Source of the DNA: Cupriavidus nantongensis
GTDB lineage: Bacteria > Pseudomonadota > Gammaproteobacteria > Burkholderiales > Burkholderiaceae
DNA length: 64,000 nt
Assembly (NCBI RefSeq): GCF_001598055.1
Contig: NZ_CP014844.1
Coordinates: 2,100,967-2,164,966 of the forward strand
Direction: 5' to 3'
The notes beneath the pieces were generated by a model, which saw nothing but the letters and a program-made list of their open reading frames with translations, was not told the DNA's origin and did no database searches. Below, one piece after another: positions 23,728-31,712 of this stretch (positions are counted from its first letter, which is position 1; the number at the start of each line of letters is the position of its first letter). The position numbers and the translations under genes are program-made.

Positions 23728-24240
23728 ATGGAAGGCTGGACGGAAGACGAATTCCGGCGCGTGGCGCGGAATACGCGTATCAGCAAGCGAACCCTTGAGG
23801 CGTGCAAGGATGTGCTGGTTGACGGATTGTCTGGCATTGCTGCCGCCGAAAAGCACAAGATGTTCGCCCCGCAAATTTCGCGGGCCATCACGACTCTGCG
23901 GGAAAAGCAGGCTGAAATGATGGAGTTCGCCGCTGTCTGCAAGGATGCGGACGAAATGCTGCAATACATGGCCACTGAAGTCGCTAAAGCGCTATATGGC
24001 CAAGATTTTCAGTGCGCACTCGCTCAGCCAGGGCAACTCTATGAGGGGCCGCTGGTTGTCCAATCAAAAGGGTACCTTGTTCAGAAGGTGGGCCGCATTG
24101 GGATCCTACATGACGTCTCACGCTTCGAGGACATACCTCCCCTTCATGCAGACCTGCGAATTGCCTACGACAAGGCGGGCGGTTTGGCAAAGGTAAGTGC
24201 AGTCCAGGCGCAGGAGAAGGGTAAGGGTCCGGAGCGCTGA
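23728..24240 (+). CDS. KorA/TrfB-like DNA-binding protein with a KfrB-like C-terminus
   Basis: A 170-aa protein. Residues 3-58 (WTEDEFRRVARNTRISKRTL, EACKDVLVDGLSGIAAAEKH, ISRAITTLREKQ) follow the N-terminal pattern of RK2 KorA/TrfB: 'lTE.qF......l..qTie.ar.vLVdG...a..A...g.....vSqAv.rv', including the helix-turn-helix. KorA itself is only about 101 aa. After a helical middle, residues about 115-158 (KGYLVQKVGRIGILHDVSRF ... DLRIAYDKAGGLAKVS) fit the KfrB module found at the end of ten proteins downstream. It is thus a probable repressor fused to the shared module. The next gene starts after KorB-like operator 5. Confidence 0.65.
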   Translation: MEGWTEDEFRRVARNTRISKRTLEACKDVLVDGLSGIAAAEKHKMFAPQISRAITTLREKQAEMMEFAAVCKDADEMLQYMATEVAKALYGQDFQCALAQPGQLYEGPLVVQSKGYLVQKVGRIGILHDVSRFEDIPPLHADLRIAYDKAGGLAKVSAVQAQEKGKGPER

Positions 24241-24303
24241 TCCGGACGTACTTGTCTTCACGTCTAGACGCGGCACTCAGTACCTGTGATTCCCCGGTAC
24301 GGT

Positions 24304-24318
24304 CTTTTGCAGCAAAAG
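24304..24318. promoter_or_regulatory. KorB-like operator 5 (start of the accessory region)
   Basis: CTTTTGCAGCAAAAG with the exact 13-mer at 24305-24317, 38 bp upstream of ATG 24357. It stands at the head of the long plus-strand run of polyvalent-protein genes and so could set the expression of the whole block. Confidence 0.75.
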
Positions 24319-24356
24319 TGGCACCAATAGGGCTCATTAAATATTGAGGTGTATCC

Positions 24357-26474
24357 ATGGCGGAAAAGTCCAAGGTCGAGCAACTGAAAGAGCGCTTCGC
24401 GCAACAGGCGCGGGCAGGCATCCCATTCAATCCTGTTGACGGCGTGGACATCAAGGGCGCGAACGTGGAGCGGCTGAAAGTTGGGATGGAGACTTTCGGC
24501 TGGAAGGACTACCGCTTCGTCACTGCGGAACAGGCACGGGCCAATGGCTGGACGGTCCCGGCCAAGGCGAACACGGTTCGCATCACGACGCGCAATGCCG
24601 CAAATGGCTCTGTGGGAGAAAAGACGCTTTACAACGCGTCGAACGTCCGGGGCATGCCGTCATTGGAAGCCATGCTCGCTATGTCCGACGAGGCCCTTCT
24701 GAAAATGCGGGGCGAGGATGTCGAGGCAGAAGCGCCCGAGGCGCAGCAAAGCGTAGCGGAGCCTGAGGCTGATACGCCAGCGCCAGCGGGCGGAGAGGTT
24801 GAAGATGACGTCGTGATAGGGCCCGCGCCCGGTCCGGAGCGGTCGGTTGCGCTGGTGCAGGATGCAGAGCCGGAAGGTGTCACCGATCTCTTCCTTGGCG
24901 AGCCCGTAGGGGAACTTGATAGTCCGGTGGAGCAGGTAGCGACGGCGGACGTGGCGAATCGCCCTGACGTAGCGCCGGCGCAGGCGGCGCCTACAGAGCC
25001 GGCCGTCGAGGCGGATTTCGCGGTGATGGCACCTTACTGGCTCGACGGCCTGCATAACTATGAGGGCATCGAGCTGGCCAGGCAGGTGAACCAGTTGATC
25101 GAGGCAGAGAAGCTGGCAAAGAACAAAGCCGCGATTGCCACCTTGCTCAGCTCCTATCCGGATAGTCGCAGTCTGGGCGTCGATATCGTTGCGCGCTCGA
25201 AGTACCTCAATGATCCTCACCTCAAGGCAAACACGGCCGAACCGACCCAACTGTTAGGCGGCGAACTGGTGCGGGATAAGGAGGGTGCATACCGACCGAC
25301 GGCTGGAGGCCTGGCGGTGCTGCAGGACAAGGGCACGTCGCTCGTGCTCAAGAACAAGACCGAGCAGGCCTACAGAGGGGCGATGGAGTTGGCTCTGGCG
25401 AAGGGCTGGAAGGCCATCGAACTGAAAGGCAAGCCCAAGATGCTGGCCCAAGCATGGCTCGAAGCCCAGATGATGGGGCTTCAGGTGGTCAACTACACGC
25501 CTACCGAGCAGGACCGTGAGCGACTCGCGCAGCGCATGGCCGAAGAGGTGAGAAAGCGCGAGGCTGCGGCGGCAAGGGCCGAGGCGCTTACCCCTGAAAC
25601 GGTGGAAGTGCGCCCGGTTGTGGATGCTACGGGCAAAGAGGTCATGGCCACGGTTAAGTACACCGTTGCGCGCACAGGCACTCACACGGAGCCGTCCAAC
25701 GCAGCGAACGATCCTGAAGTGACCACACCGTTCGATGAGCCAGTGGTCACGCGCACAGTCACGCGCGTAGATGGGTTGGTTCGAGACGACGTCGTTGCCG
25801 GCGTGACGAAGGTCGCGGCGCGCGGTGTCGGGTATGCGGGACAAGCGCGGTCAGCGATCGCAGCATCCCTAGTTGATCACGAAGTCGATGCTGCGATGGA
25901 TGAGGTCAGGGCTGAACAGACCGCGATAGTGGATCTGGAAAAAGGGGCACGCTTGGTCGCGCATGGCGCTGCGCCCTATGACCACAACCCGAAGAACAAG
26001 GCCAGCTACTTTGTCACGGTCGAGAGCGAGAGTGGTCAGTCCCGGACTGTTTGGGGCAAGGATCTTGAGCGCAGCCTCTCAGCAGCAGGCGCCCAGCCTG
26101 GCGACGTTGTTTCGCTGATCCAGGGCGGCCGAGAGCCAGTGGAGGTCGAGGTCGAGGGGCCTGACGGCACGAAGGACTGGAAGACGGCGCATCGGGTGAA
26201 TTGGAACACGGCAGTCCTGTCACGAGCTGCAGAGGTGGCGCAGGAACCGACTGTCGACGTTGCCAGCAGTGGGCTGTTTCTCGGTCCAGTCGTGCGTGTC
26301 GAGGAAGGGCGTATCGCGCAGAAGGCAGGCCGCGACCCCAACAAACTCGTTTGGCATGACATCTCCAAACTGCAGGGCAAAGTGCCTGGTGTCGGTGACT
26401 GGGCGGAGATCAACTATAGCGGTGGCGTCGGGCAGGTGAAGGAGCAGCAGAGCGCGCAGGAGCTTGCGCGATAG
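24357..26474 (+). CDS. Polyvalent protein: ArdC-N-like, LPD7 and KfrB domains
   Basis: A 705-aa soluble protein. Residues about 15-105 ([53 protein letters not shown]) resemble the ArdC N-terminal single-strand-DNA-binding domain and match the start of the primase at 31709. Residues about 300-390 ([58 protein letters not shown]) are an LPD7 domain. The end ([37 protein letters not shown]) is the KfrB module. Such polyvalent proteins of conjugative elements are thought to enter the recipient with the DNA and counter its defences. First gene of the block. Confidence 0.72.
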   Translation: MAEKSKVEQLKERFAQQARAGIPFNPVDGVDIKGANVERLKVGMETFGWKDYRFVTAEQARANGWTVPAKANTVRITTRNAANGSVGEKTLYNASNVRGMPSLEAMLAMSDEALLKMRGEDVEAEAPEAQQSVAEPEADTPAPAGGEVEDDVVIGPAPGPERSVALVQDAEPEGVTDLFLGEPVGELDSPVEQVATADVANRPDVAPAQAAPTEPAVEADFAVMAPYWLDGLHNYEGIELARQVNQLIEAEKLAKNKAAIATLLSSYPDSRSLGVDIVARSKYLNDPHLKANTAEPTQLLGGELVRDKEGAYRPTAGGLAVLQDKGTSLVLKNKTEQAYRGAMELALAKGWKAIELKGKPKMLAQAWLEAQMMGLQVVNYTPTEQDRERLAQRMAEEVRKREAAAARAEALTPETVEVRPVVDATGKEVMATVKYTVARTGTHTEPSNAANDPEVTTPFDEPVVTRTVTRVDGLVRDDVVAGVTKVAARGVGYAGQARSAIAASLVDHEVDAAMDEVRAEQTAIVDLEKGARLVAHGAAPYDHNPKNKASYFVTVESESGQSRTVWGKDLERSLSAAGAQPGDVVSLIQGGREPVEVEVEGPDGTKDWKTAHRVNWNTAVLSRAAEVAQEPTVDVASSGLFLGPVVRVEEGRIAQKAGRDPNKLVWHDISKLQGKVPGVGDWAEINYSGGVGQVKEQQSAQELAR

Positions 26475-26563
26475 GTGCTATCGAGGCAGGCCCTTCGAAC
26501 AACCTGAACCGATCCCAAATGAGCCGCCGTGTGCGGCTCCAACTCATATCAAAGGACAACGCC

Positions 26564-27565
26564 ATGTGGTTCCGCAACCTTTCAATTCACAGGCTGGGAG
26601 CGTTCAGCCTGAATGCCACCGAGTTGTCGCAGGCGCTAGCGAAGCACGCATTCCATCCAGGTACCACCCTTGAAATGCAGACCACCGGTTGGGCCTCTCC
26701 GCGCGACAACGGTGAGCTTGTACATGCAGTCGAGCGCCAAATGCTGCTGACACTGCGTACCGAGAAGAGGCTGTTGCCGGCGAGCGTTGTCAATCAGGTC
26801 ACGAAAGCCCGTGCGGCCGAACTCGAAGAGCAGCAAGGCTTCAAGCCAGGCCGCAAGCAACTCAAGGAATTGAAGGAACAGATCACGGAAGAACTGCTGC
26901 CGCGCGCCTTCAGCATCCGCAGTGACACCCGCGTCTGGATCGACCCGATTAACGGCTGGCTGGTCATCGATGCCGCCTCCGCCGCCAAGGCCGACGAGGT
27001 CCGGGGCATGCTCTTCAAGTCCGTGGACGCTTTGCATCTGACTACTTTGCAAGTCAATCTGTCGCCGGTTGCCGCGATGACGGAATGGGTCAGCGGTGAC
27101 GAGGCACCTGAAGGCTTCACGATTGACCAGGATATCGAGCTGCAGTCGTCAGCAGAGAGCAAGCCAACTGTGCGCTACGCGCGACATCCGCTGGACGTGG
27201 ACGACATAGGTCGCCACATCGCTGCAGGGAAGCGCTGTACCAAGCTGGCCATGACATGGAATGATCGCGTTTCCTTTGTGCTGACCGAGGGGTTGATCGT
27301 CAAACGCGTCGCGCCGCTGGATGTGTTGAAAGAAGGCAAGGCGCAAGCAGCAACGGCTGAAGAGACATTCGATGGCGACTTTCTGCTGATGGCAGGCGAG
27401 TTGAATGGCTTGCTCCGTGACCTGGTTGACTCGCTCGGCAGTGAACGCGCCCCGGAAGGGATTAACGCGGAAGCCTCGGCGCGAAATGACGGCGACGAAG
27501 TCGCGAATCGATTGCGTAATCGCGACCGCGCTGTTGAGCAGCAGCCTGCGCCGGAGCCGGCATGA
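26564..27565 (+). CDS. rdgC: Recombination-associated protein RdgC
   Basis: A 333-aa RdgC-family protein beginning [14 protein letters not shown], the typical start (MWFKNL-x-YRL). RdgC forms a ring around duplex DNA and inhibits RecA loading and strand exchange. Seen: [14 protein letters not shown], the [20 protein letters not shown] segment and [20 protein letters not shown]. Ribosome site AAAGGA at 26551; the run of 45 codons upstream of ATG 26564 is non-coding and contains the hairpin GAGCCGC-CGTGT-GCGGCTC (26521-26539). A plasmid-borne RdgC would limit RecA action on incoming single-stranded DNA or protect it during establishment. Overlaps the next gene as ATGA. Confidence 0.92.
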   Translation: MWFRNLSIHRLGAFSLNATELSQALAKHAFHPGTTLEMQTTGWASPRDNGELVHAVERQMLLTLRTEKRLLPASVVNQVTKARAAELEEQQGFKPGRKQLKELKEQITEELLPRAFSIRSDTRVWIDPINGWLVIDAASAAKADEVRGMLFKSVDALHLTTLQVNLSPVAAMTEWVSGDEAPEGFTIDQDIELQSSAESKPTVRYARHPLDVDDIGRHIAAGKRCTKLAMTWNDRVSFVLTEGLIVKRVAPLDVLKEGKAQAATAEETFDGDFLLMAGELNGLLRDLVDSLGSERAPEGINAEASARNDGDEVANRLRNRDRAVEQQPAPEPA

Positions 27566-28623
27566 CGACCGTAGACCGGAGTGCTGGAACGGTCCAGTTC
27601 GGTCTCTTTGACGTTGAGTTGGACGAAGTGCGCGAACAGTTGCGCATGCGCGAAGCGACCATTCTCCGCGAGCGTCAAGCCCGCTTCGAGGCTAACAAAG
27701 CGAAGCTATTGGCCGATACGGGCGCGTGGAAAGGCGGGGAATTTTCTGAGCGCATTGATGCGCTACTGGACAGGCTCGTCCACGCGGGTGCGCCGGCACG
27801 TAGGATGCACGACGCGATCCTTGGAGGGATCAACGCTGCTGCCAAGGGAGGGCGCCTCGATGAGCACCACGTCGCCTTTGTCGAGGAAAAGGCGCGGGTC
27901 GAAGTGGCGCGCGTCAGCACGCTTGGGGAAGTCATTCCGACAAAGTGGGAGTTGCAATCTGCTACGGATCTGACGGCGGTAGATCCTAGTTGCACTCAAT
28001 TGCCCGAGGCGATCCAACACGCGGCCTTGGCGCGTCTTAACGAACTTGGACCTGGGCTGGCACAGCTTGGCTTCAAATCCGAACTCGAAGTCGATACGAG
28101 TAGCCCACGGGTCGCACAAGAGCTGGCCAGTGGCATTCGTGAAGTCCACACGGCGCTCATGCTCTTGGCTGTGAACCGATACCGCGATGCAAAAGGGTAC
28201 AAGCAGGCGAAAGCCGAGCGCCTCGACAACATCGAGCGGTTTGCGAGTCAGGTACTTGGAATCGATACGAAAGCGCATCCAGGCGTCAAGCTGGATTTGC
28301 CGCTCACGTCGAGTGGCATGCGACAGAAGCCGGCACGCAATCAGGCAAAGGCCGCCGAACTCCACGAATCTGTTGGAGACTCCGACACAACCCGTCAAGC
28401 CGACGTAAGCGGAATCTACGTGGGCAAGATCACGTCATTGAGTGCCGATCGTCTGGAACAAAAAATCGGGAGAGATCCGCGTGATGTGGTGGTCCACGAC
28501 AGGGCAACTCTGAGCGGTGACGACGTGACGGTTGGCAACGTGGTGACGATCAGCTACGAGATGGGAATAGGCCGACTGAGCAATCTCGATCTCGCTGTAG
28601 AACAGCGCGGCAGGGGACGCTGA
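27562..28623 (+). CDS. Unknown protein with C-terminal KfrB module
   Basis: A 353-aa protein coupled to rdgC. Residues 1-280 are largely helical and charged ([33 protein letters not shown]) without a domain I can name. The last 70 residues ([57 protein letters not shown]) are the KfrB module in its most canonical form, ending in RGRGR. Its module is closest to those of the next two genes, so these three tails have duplicated or been homogenised recently. Confidence 0.65.
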   Translation: MTTVDRSAGTVQFGLFDVELDEVREQLRMREATILRERQARFEANKAKLLADTGAWKGGEFSERIDALLDRLVHAGAPARRMHDAILGGINAAAKGGRLDEHHVAFVEEKARVEVARVSTLGEVIPTKWELQSATDLTAVDPSCTQLPEAIQHAALARLNELGPGLAQLGFKSELEVDTSSPRVAQELASGIREVHTALMLLAVNRYRDAKGYKQAKAERLDNIERFASQVLGIDTKAHPGVKLDLPLTSSGMRQKPARNQAKAAELHESVGDSDTTRQADVSGIYVGKITSLSADRLEQKIGRDPRDVVVHDRATLSGDDVTVGNVVTISYEMGIGRLSNLDLAVEQRGRGR

Positions 28624-28710
28624 TTAACGACGGAATTCCGGCGTACCAGCGTGCATGCCGAAGAGGCTGACCGTAGTAACACCAAAGTCTATCAACGTGT
28701 GAGGTGGAAC

Positions 28711-29541
28711 ATGGGTGAGAAGGAAGCAGCCGGCGAACTGGCGATCAGCGCTGCCGAGGTCGAAGCCGAACGACGCATAGAAGAGCGTTCGAAGGCGGCC
28801 GTTCAGGAGCTGGGTGAAAAGGCCGCCCGTGAGTGGGCGCGGCTGGATGTGGAGGACTTCGGCAAGATCAAGGACAGAAACCTTGCGCGCTTCGCCGCCG
28901 TCACGATCACAGACAACATGGAAAACCCGGCATATAAGGCCGAGTTTGAGCGCGCGGGCGTGGAGACTGTGGCGCTCATTCATTCGTTGAAAGCGGCAAA
29001 CGACGCTCTGGTCGCGGAGAAGGAAGGGCGCAAGGCGGGCGAATTCGAGGCCATGCGTAAAGAACGCCAAGAGCGCGCGATGACTTGGACGCCAGAAGAG
29101 GCAGCGATTCAAGCGCAGATCGATGTAGCGGACTATGCCAGCGCGCTGTGTGACCACCTCACGAACTTGAAGCTCGTGTCGCGCTACGAAGTGGATTACC
29201 GGCTCAACGACATGGCTGAGTATGCCAAGGCGAACCCGGATTATCGTGAAGCGTTGGAGAAAGCGGTACCAGACTTGGCAAAGGAAATCGACCAGCGAAA
29301 CACGGTGGCTCAACAACTGGCGGTCAAAGGGACGTATGTGGGCACAGTCACGGCTTTGAGTGGCACCCACCTGGAGCAGAAGGTCGGACGAGATCCACGT
29401 GGTGTGGTGGTCCACGACAGGCGAGCGTTGGGTGGTGACGACGTGGTTGTTGGAAACGTGGTGACGATCACCTATGAGATGGGAAAAGGTCGGTTGCGCA
29501 ATCACGAGCTGGCGGTCGAGCAGCAGGGGATGGGACGTTGA
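28711..29541 (+). CDS. Coiled-coil protein with C-terminal KfrB module
   Basis: A 276-aa protein. ATG 28711 is preferred because of the ribosome site GAGGTGG; GTG 28651 gives a longer frame without one. Residues 1-200 are a charged helical/coiled-coil region (EVEAERRIEERSKAAVQELG, LVAEKEGRKAGEFEAMRKER). The end (KGTYVGTVTALSGTHLEQKV, GRDPRGVVVHDRRALGGDDV) is the KfrB module. A coiled coil followed by this domain recalls the division of labour of KfrA (long coiled coil) and KfrB in RK2, but here both are in one chain. No catalytic motif seen. Confidence 0.65.
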   Translation: MGEKEAAGELAISAAEVEAERRIEERSKAAVQELGEKAAREWARLDVEDFGKIKDRNLARFAAVTITDNMENPAYKAEFERAGVETVALIHSLKAANDALVAEKEGRKAGEFEAMRKERQERAMTWTPEEAAIQAQIDVADYASALCDHLTNLKLVSRYEVDYRLNDMAEYAKANPDYREALEKAVPDLAKEIDQRNTVAQQLAVKGTYVGTVTALSGTHLEQKVGRDPRGVVVHDRRALGGDDVVVGNVVTITYEMGKGRLRNHELAVEQQGMGR

Positions 29542-29580
29542 TCCCTCTCGCCATTTTTGATGTGACTTAGATTCGGGGGA

Positions 29581-31269
29581 ATGATGTCGAAGGAAAATAC
29601 TGGTAGTGAAGAAGCATTGATGGAGGCGCTTGCATCCGACGATTTCGGCACGGCTAAGGCGCTACTGACCGAGCACAAGATCTCGCCAACGGTGCGGGAT
29701 TGGACACGTTCCAATATGTCGCCGCTCGCGTATGCAATACGCCGCAACGACGCGGAGTTCGCGGCCGAACTGATTGCGGGTGGAGCCGACGTGAACGGCT
29801 TTGCGTTCGGTGACATCCCCTTGATCGCGTTGGCGAACGCAGAGTGTGCTGAGCAGCTTGCGCGGGCGGGTGCCGACGTGAACGCCTCGATCAGGCGGGA
29901 TTCCAGCGCGCTTGGCCTGGTGCAAGGCGCATCTGCGCTTATCCATGCTGCACACCGCAACGACGGCGTGTTGGTCGCAAAGCTCATCGTGTTGGGCGCT
30001 GACACCAGTGCGGTTGATCGCTTTGGAAGGACCGCGCTTCACTATGCTGCACGTAGCAATGGTGAGGCCGCCAAGGAGCTTGTCGCAGCCGGCGCGGACC
30101 TCATGGCGGCCGATCAATTCGGAAAGACACCGAGCGACTATGGACTGGTCGCCGGTGTGCCAGCGCGGACGTCCGAAACGCGGACGCGGCAGCATGCTGC
30201 AGTCCGCTCCGCATTGGGGGCAGAATCTCCTAAGGAGGAAGACCTCTTGCAGGCGCTTGAAGGTTTTCAGTACGCCATGGGTGACAAATTGTCTTTGGAT
30301 CATGGCGAATTTTTGTACCTGGATGGCAAGGACAGTTTGGGCATGAACTTTGCCGTTGTTCCGCGCACGATTGACCTTCCGGTTACTCGTTTCTGCGAGG
30401 AAGGTGAGCTGGAGTCCTATATGGCCGACCAGCAACTCGTTACGCGGGAGCGCGACGCCGTGCGCGCGTTCTTTTTGATCAGCCAATTGCGGGACCGTCA
30501 AGCGCACGAGCAAATTGTCGAGCCGCCAGAGAATGCGATCATCGGCATCCCTCGCACTGTCAGCCACGGTGCCATCGACTTGAACGAATACATCTCGCGG
30601 ATTGAGAGTAGCGGTAGCGCGGCTTTTGGTGACGGTACTCAAGATGGGCCGGACACGCTCCTTCGTGGTAGATATGTTCGCGATGGTGCAGGGCAGTACC
30701 GCCGCCTCGGCGAGGAACACATTGCCTTGGTGGACGATGGTGACAAGATCCGGTTCGCGGACAAGGAAATCGATACCTTCCAGGCAGCGAGTGAACTGGC
30801 TGAAGCAAAGAACTGGCAAGGGGTTCAGGTCACAGGCGCGGAAGAGTTTCGCGCTAAGGCATGGTTCGCTGCACGGCTCGCAGGGTTGGACGTGCAGGGC
30901 TACGAGCCGACCAACAAGGATCTTGACCGTCTTGAGAGCGCTGTGGGGCAGGCCCTATCGAGCTTGTTGGCAGATCCCCCATCTCGTGACCGGACGGAAG
31001 CCCCGCCTCAGGAGATGAACCCGAAGGGCGACACGCTCTACCAGGCGCCGGCAAGCGGGACCTTTGTCGGCAAAGTTATGGCTCTGAGTGCCGACCACCT
31101 TGAGCAAAAAGTCGGCCGCGATCCGCGTAATGTTGTCGTCCATGACCGGAGCGTTCTAAGCGGCGACGACGTGGAGGTCGGTCACCTGGTCACGGTCAGT
31201 TATGAGCGGGGCAAGGGCCGGCTACAAAATCATGATCTGGCCGTTGAGCACCGGGGAGTAGGGCGTTGA
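29581..31269 (+). CDS. Ankyrin-repeat, LPD7 and KfrB protein
   Basis: A 562-aa protein (tandem ATG at 29581/29584, ribosome site GGGGGA). Residues about 40-200 hold four or five ankyrin repeats (SPLAYAIRRNDAEFAAELIA, GGADVNGFAFGDIP, SALIHAAHRNDGVLVAKLIV, TALHYAARSNGEAAKELVAA). Residues about 360-460 are an LPD7 domain (IRFADKEIDTFQAASELAEA, NWQGVQVTGAEEFRAKAWFA, LAGLDVQGYEPTNKDLDRLE). The KfrB module closes the protein (FVGKVMALSADHLEQKVGRD). Ankyrin repeats suggest binding of a host protein. The mix of eukaryote-like repeats with plasmid domains is unusual. Confidence 0.75.
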   Translation: MMSKENTGSEEALMEALASDDFGTAKALLTEHKISPTVRDWTRSNMSPLAYAIRRNDAEFAAELIAGGADVNGFAFGDIPLIALANAECAEQLARAGADVNASIRRDSSALGLVQGASALIHAAHRNDGVLVAKLIVLGADTSAVDRFGRTALHYAARSNGEAAKELVAAGADLMAADQFGKTPSDYGLVAGVPARTSETRTRQHAAVRSALGAESPKEEDLLQALEGFQYAMGDKLSLDHGEFLYLDGKDSLGMNFAVVPRTIDLPVTRFCEEGELESYMADQQLVTRERDAVRAFFLISQLRDRQAHEQIVEPPENAIIGIPRTVSHGAIDLNEYISRIESSGSAAFGDGTQDGPDTLLRGRYVRDGAGQYRRLGEEHIALVDDGDKIRFADKEIDTFQAASELAEAKNWQGVQVTGAEEFRAKAWFAARLAGLDVQGYEPTNKDLDRLESAVGQALSSLLADPPSRDRTEAPPQEMNPKGDTLYQAPASGTFVGKVMALSADHLEQKVGRDPRNVVVHDRSVLSGDDVEVGHLVTVSYERGKGRLQNHDLAVEHRGVGR

Positions 31270-31294
31270 CTTGCGGGTAACTGCGGGCAAGAAA

Positions 31295-31322
31295 TGGCAC
31301 GCGAAGCAGTCTTTGCGTGCCA
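31295..31322. terminator. Hairpin after the first KfrB gene group
   Basis: A 12-bp stem TGGCACGCGAAG / CTTTGCGTGCCA with loop CAGT (one G-T wobble). No T-run follows, so it is a processing or attenuator hairpin or a factor-dependent terminator. It lies 25 bp after the ankyrin gene and before a new AT-rich promoter-like stretch (31323-31390). Confidence 0.5.
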
Positions 31323-31407
31323 ACAATGTACTCGTCATGTATGATATTCAGCATTATTTGATGCTCTTCATATCAACTACTGAGCACAAGGATGATCCCG
31401 ATTGAGG

Positions 31408-31422
31408 TTTTTGCTGCAAAAG
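31408..31422. promoter_or_regulatory. KorB-like operator 6 (upstream of the primase operon)
   Basis: TTTTTGCTGCAAAAG, with the exact 13-mer TTTTGCTGCAAAA at 31409-31421. The long open frame that starts at 31392 would read this site as the codons for F-A-A-K; the other five sites are all non-coding, which argues that translation begins after it, at ATG 31449. Confidence 0.72.
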
Positions 31423-31448
31423 ATCCGTCAGGGGCTCTGCAGGGAATC

Positions 31449-31712
31449 ATGATGACGGTCCCTGTGGGTTGCGGCCTGAAGCAAGCCGACACGCTCCGCA
31501 TTCATGGAACGCAGCTACTCGCCATGGAAAGGCGGTCGGTCCTTCCTATCGATTTGCCGAAGGTCGACGAAGAAAGTCTGAAGGACCTGGTGGAGACCGC
31601 CAAGCTCGGGCGCCCGCTAGCCGTGGGCGAGTTCACGGCGTTGGGCCTTGCTGATAGCTACTTGCTTACGCTCGAAGTTGCCGGCGCGAAAGCTGGTGAG
31701 GAAAGCCTGTGA
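31449..31712 (+). CDS. Unknown 87-aa protein upstream of the primase
   Basis: A small soluble protein (MMTVPVGCGLKQADTLRIHG ... LAVGEFTALGLADSYLLTLE). I set the start at ATG 31449 (weak ribosome site CAGGGA) so that operator 6 stays non-coding; ATG 31392 would add 19 residues. It overlaps the primase gene start (GTGATGG). No family recognised; its size and place suggest a partner of the primase. Confidence 0.55.
   Translation: MMTVPVGCGLKQADTLRIHGTQLLAMERRSVLPIDLPKVDEESLKDLVETAKLGRPLAVGEFTALGLADSYLLTLEVAGAKAGEESL

Noticed and set aside
31392..31448. Upstream extension of the 87-aa gene to ATG 31392
   Set aside because: It would make KorB-like operator 6 coding, unlike the other five copies, and lacks a better ribosome site. 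Kept only as an alternative start.
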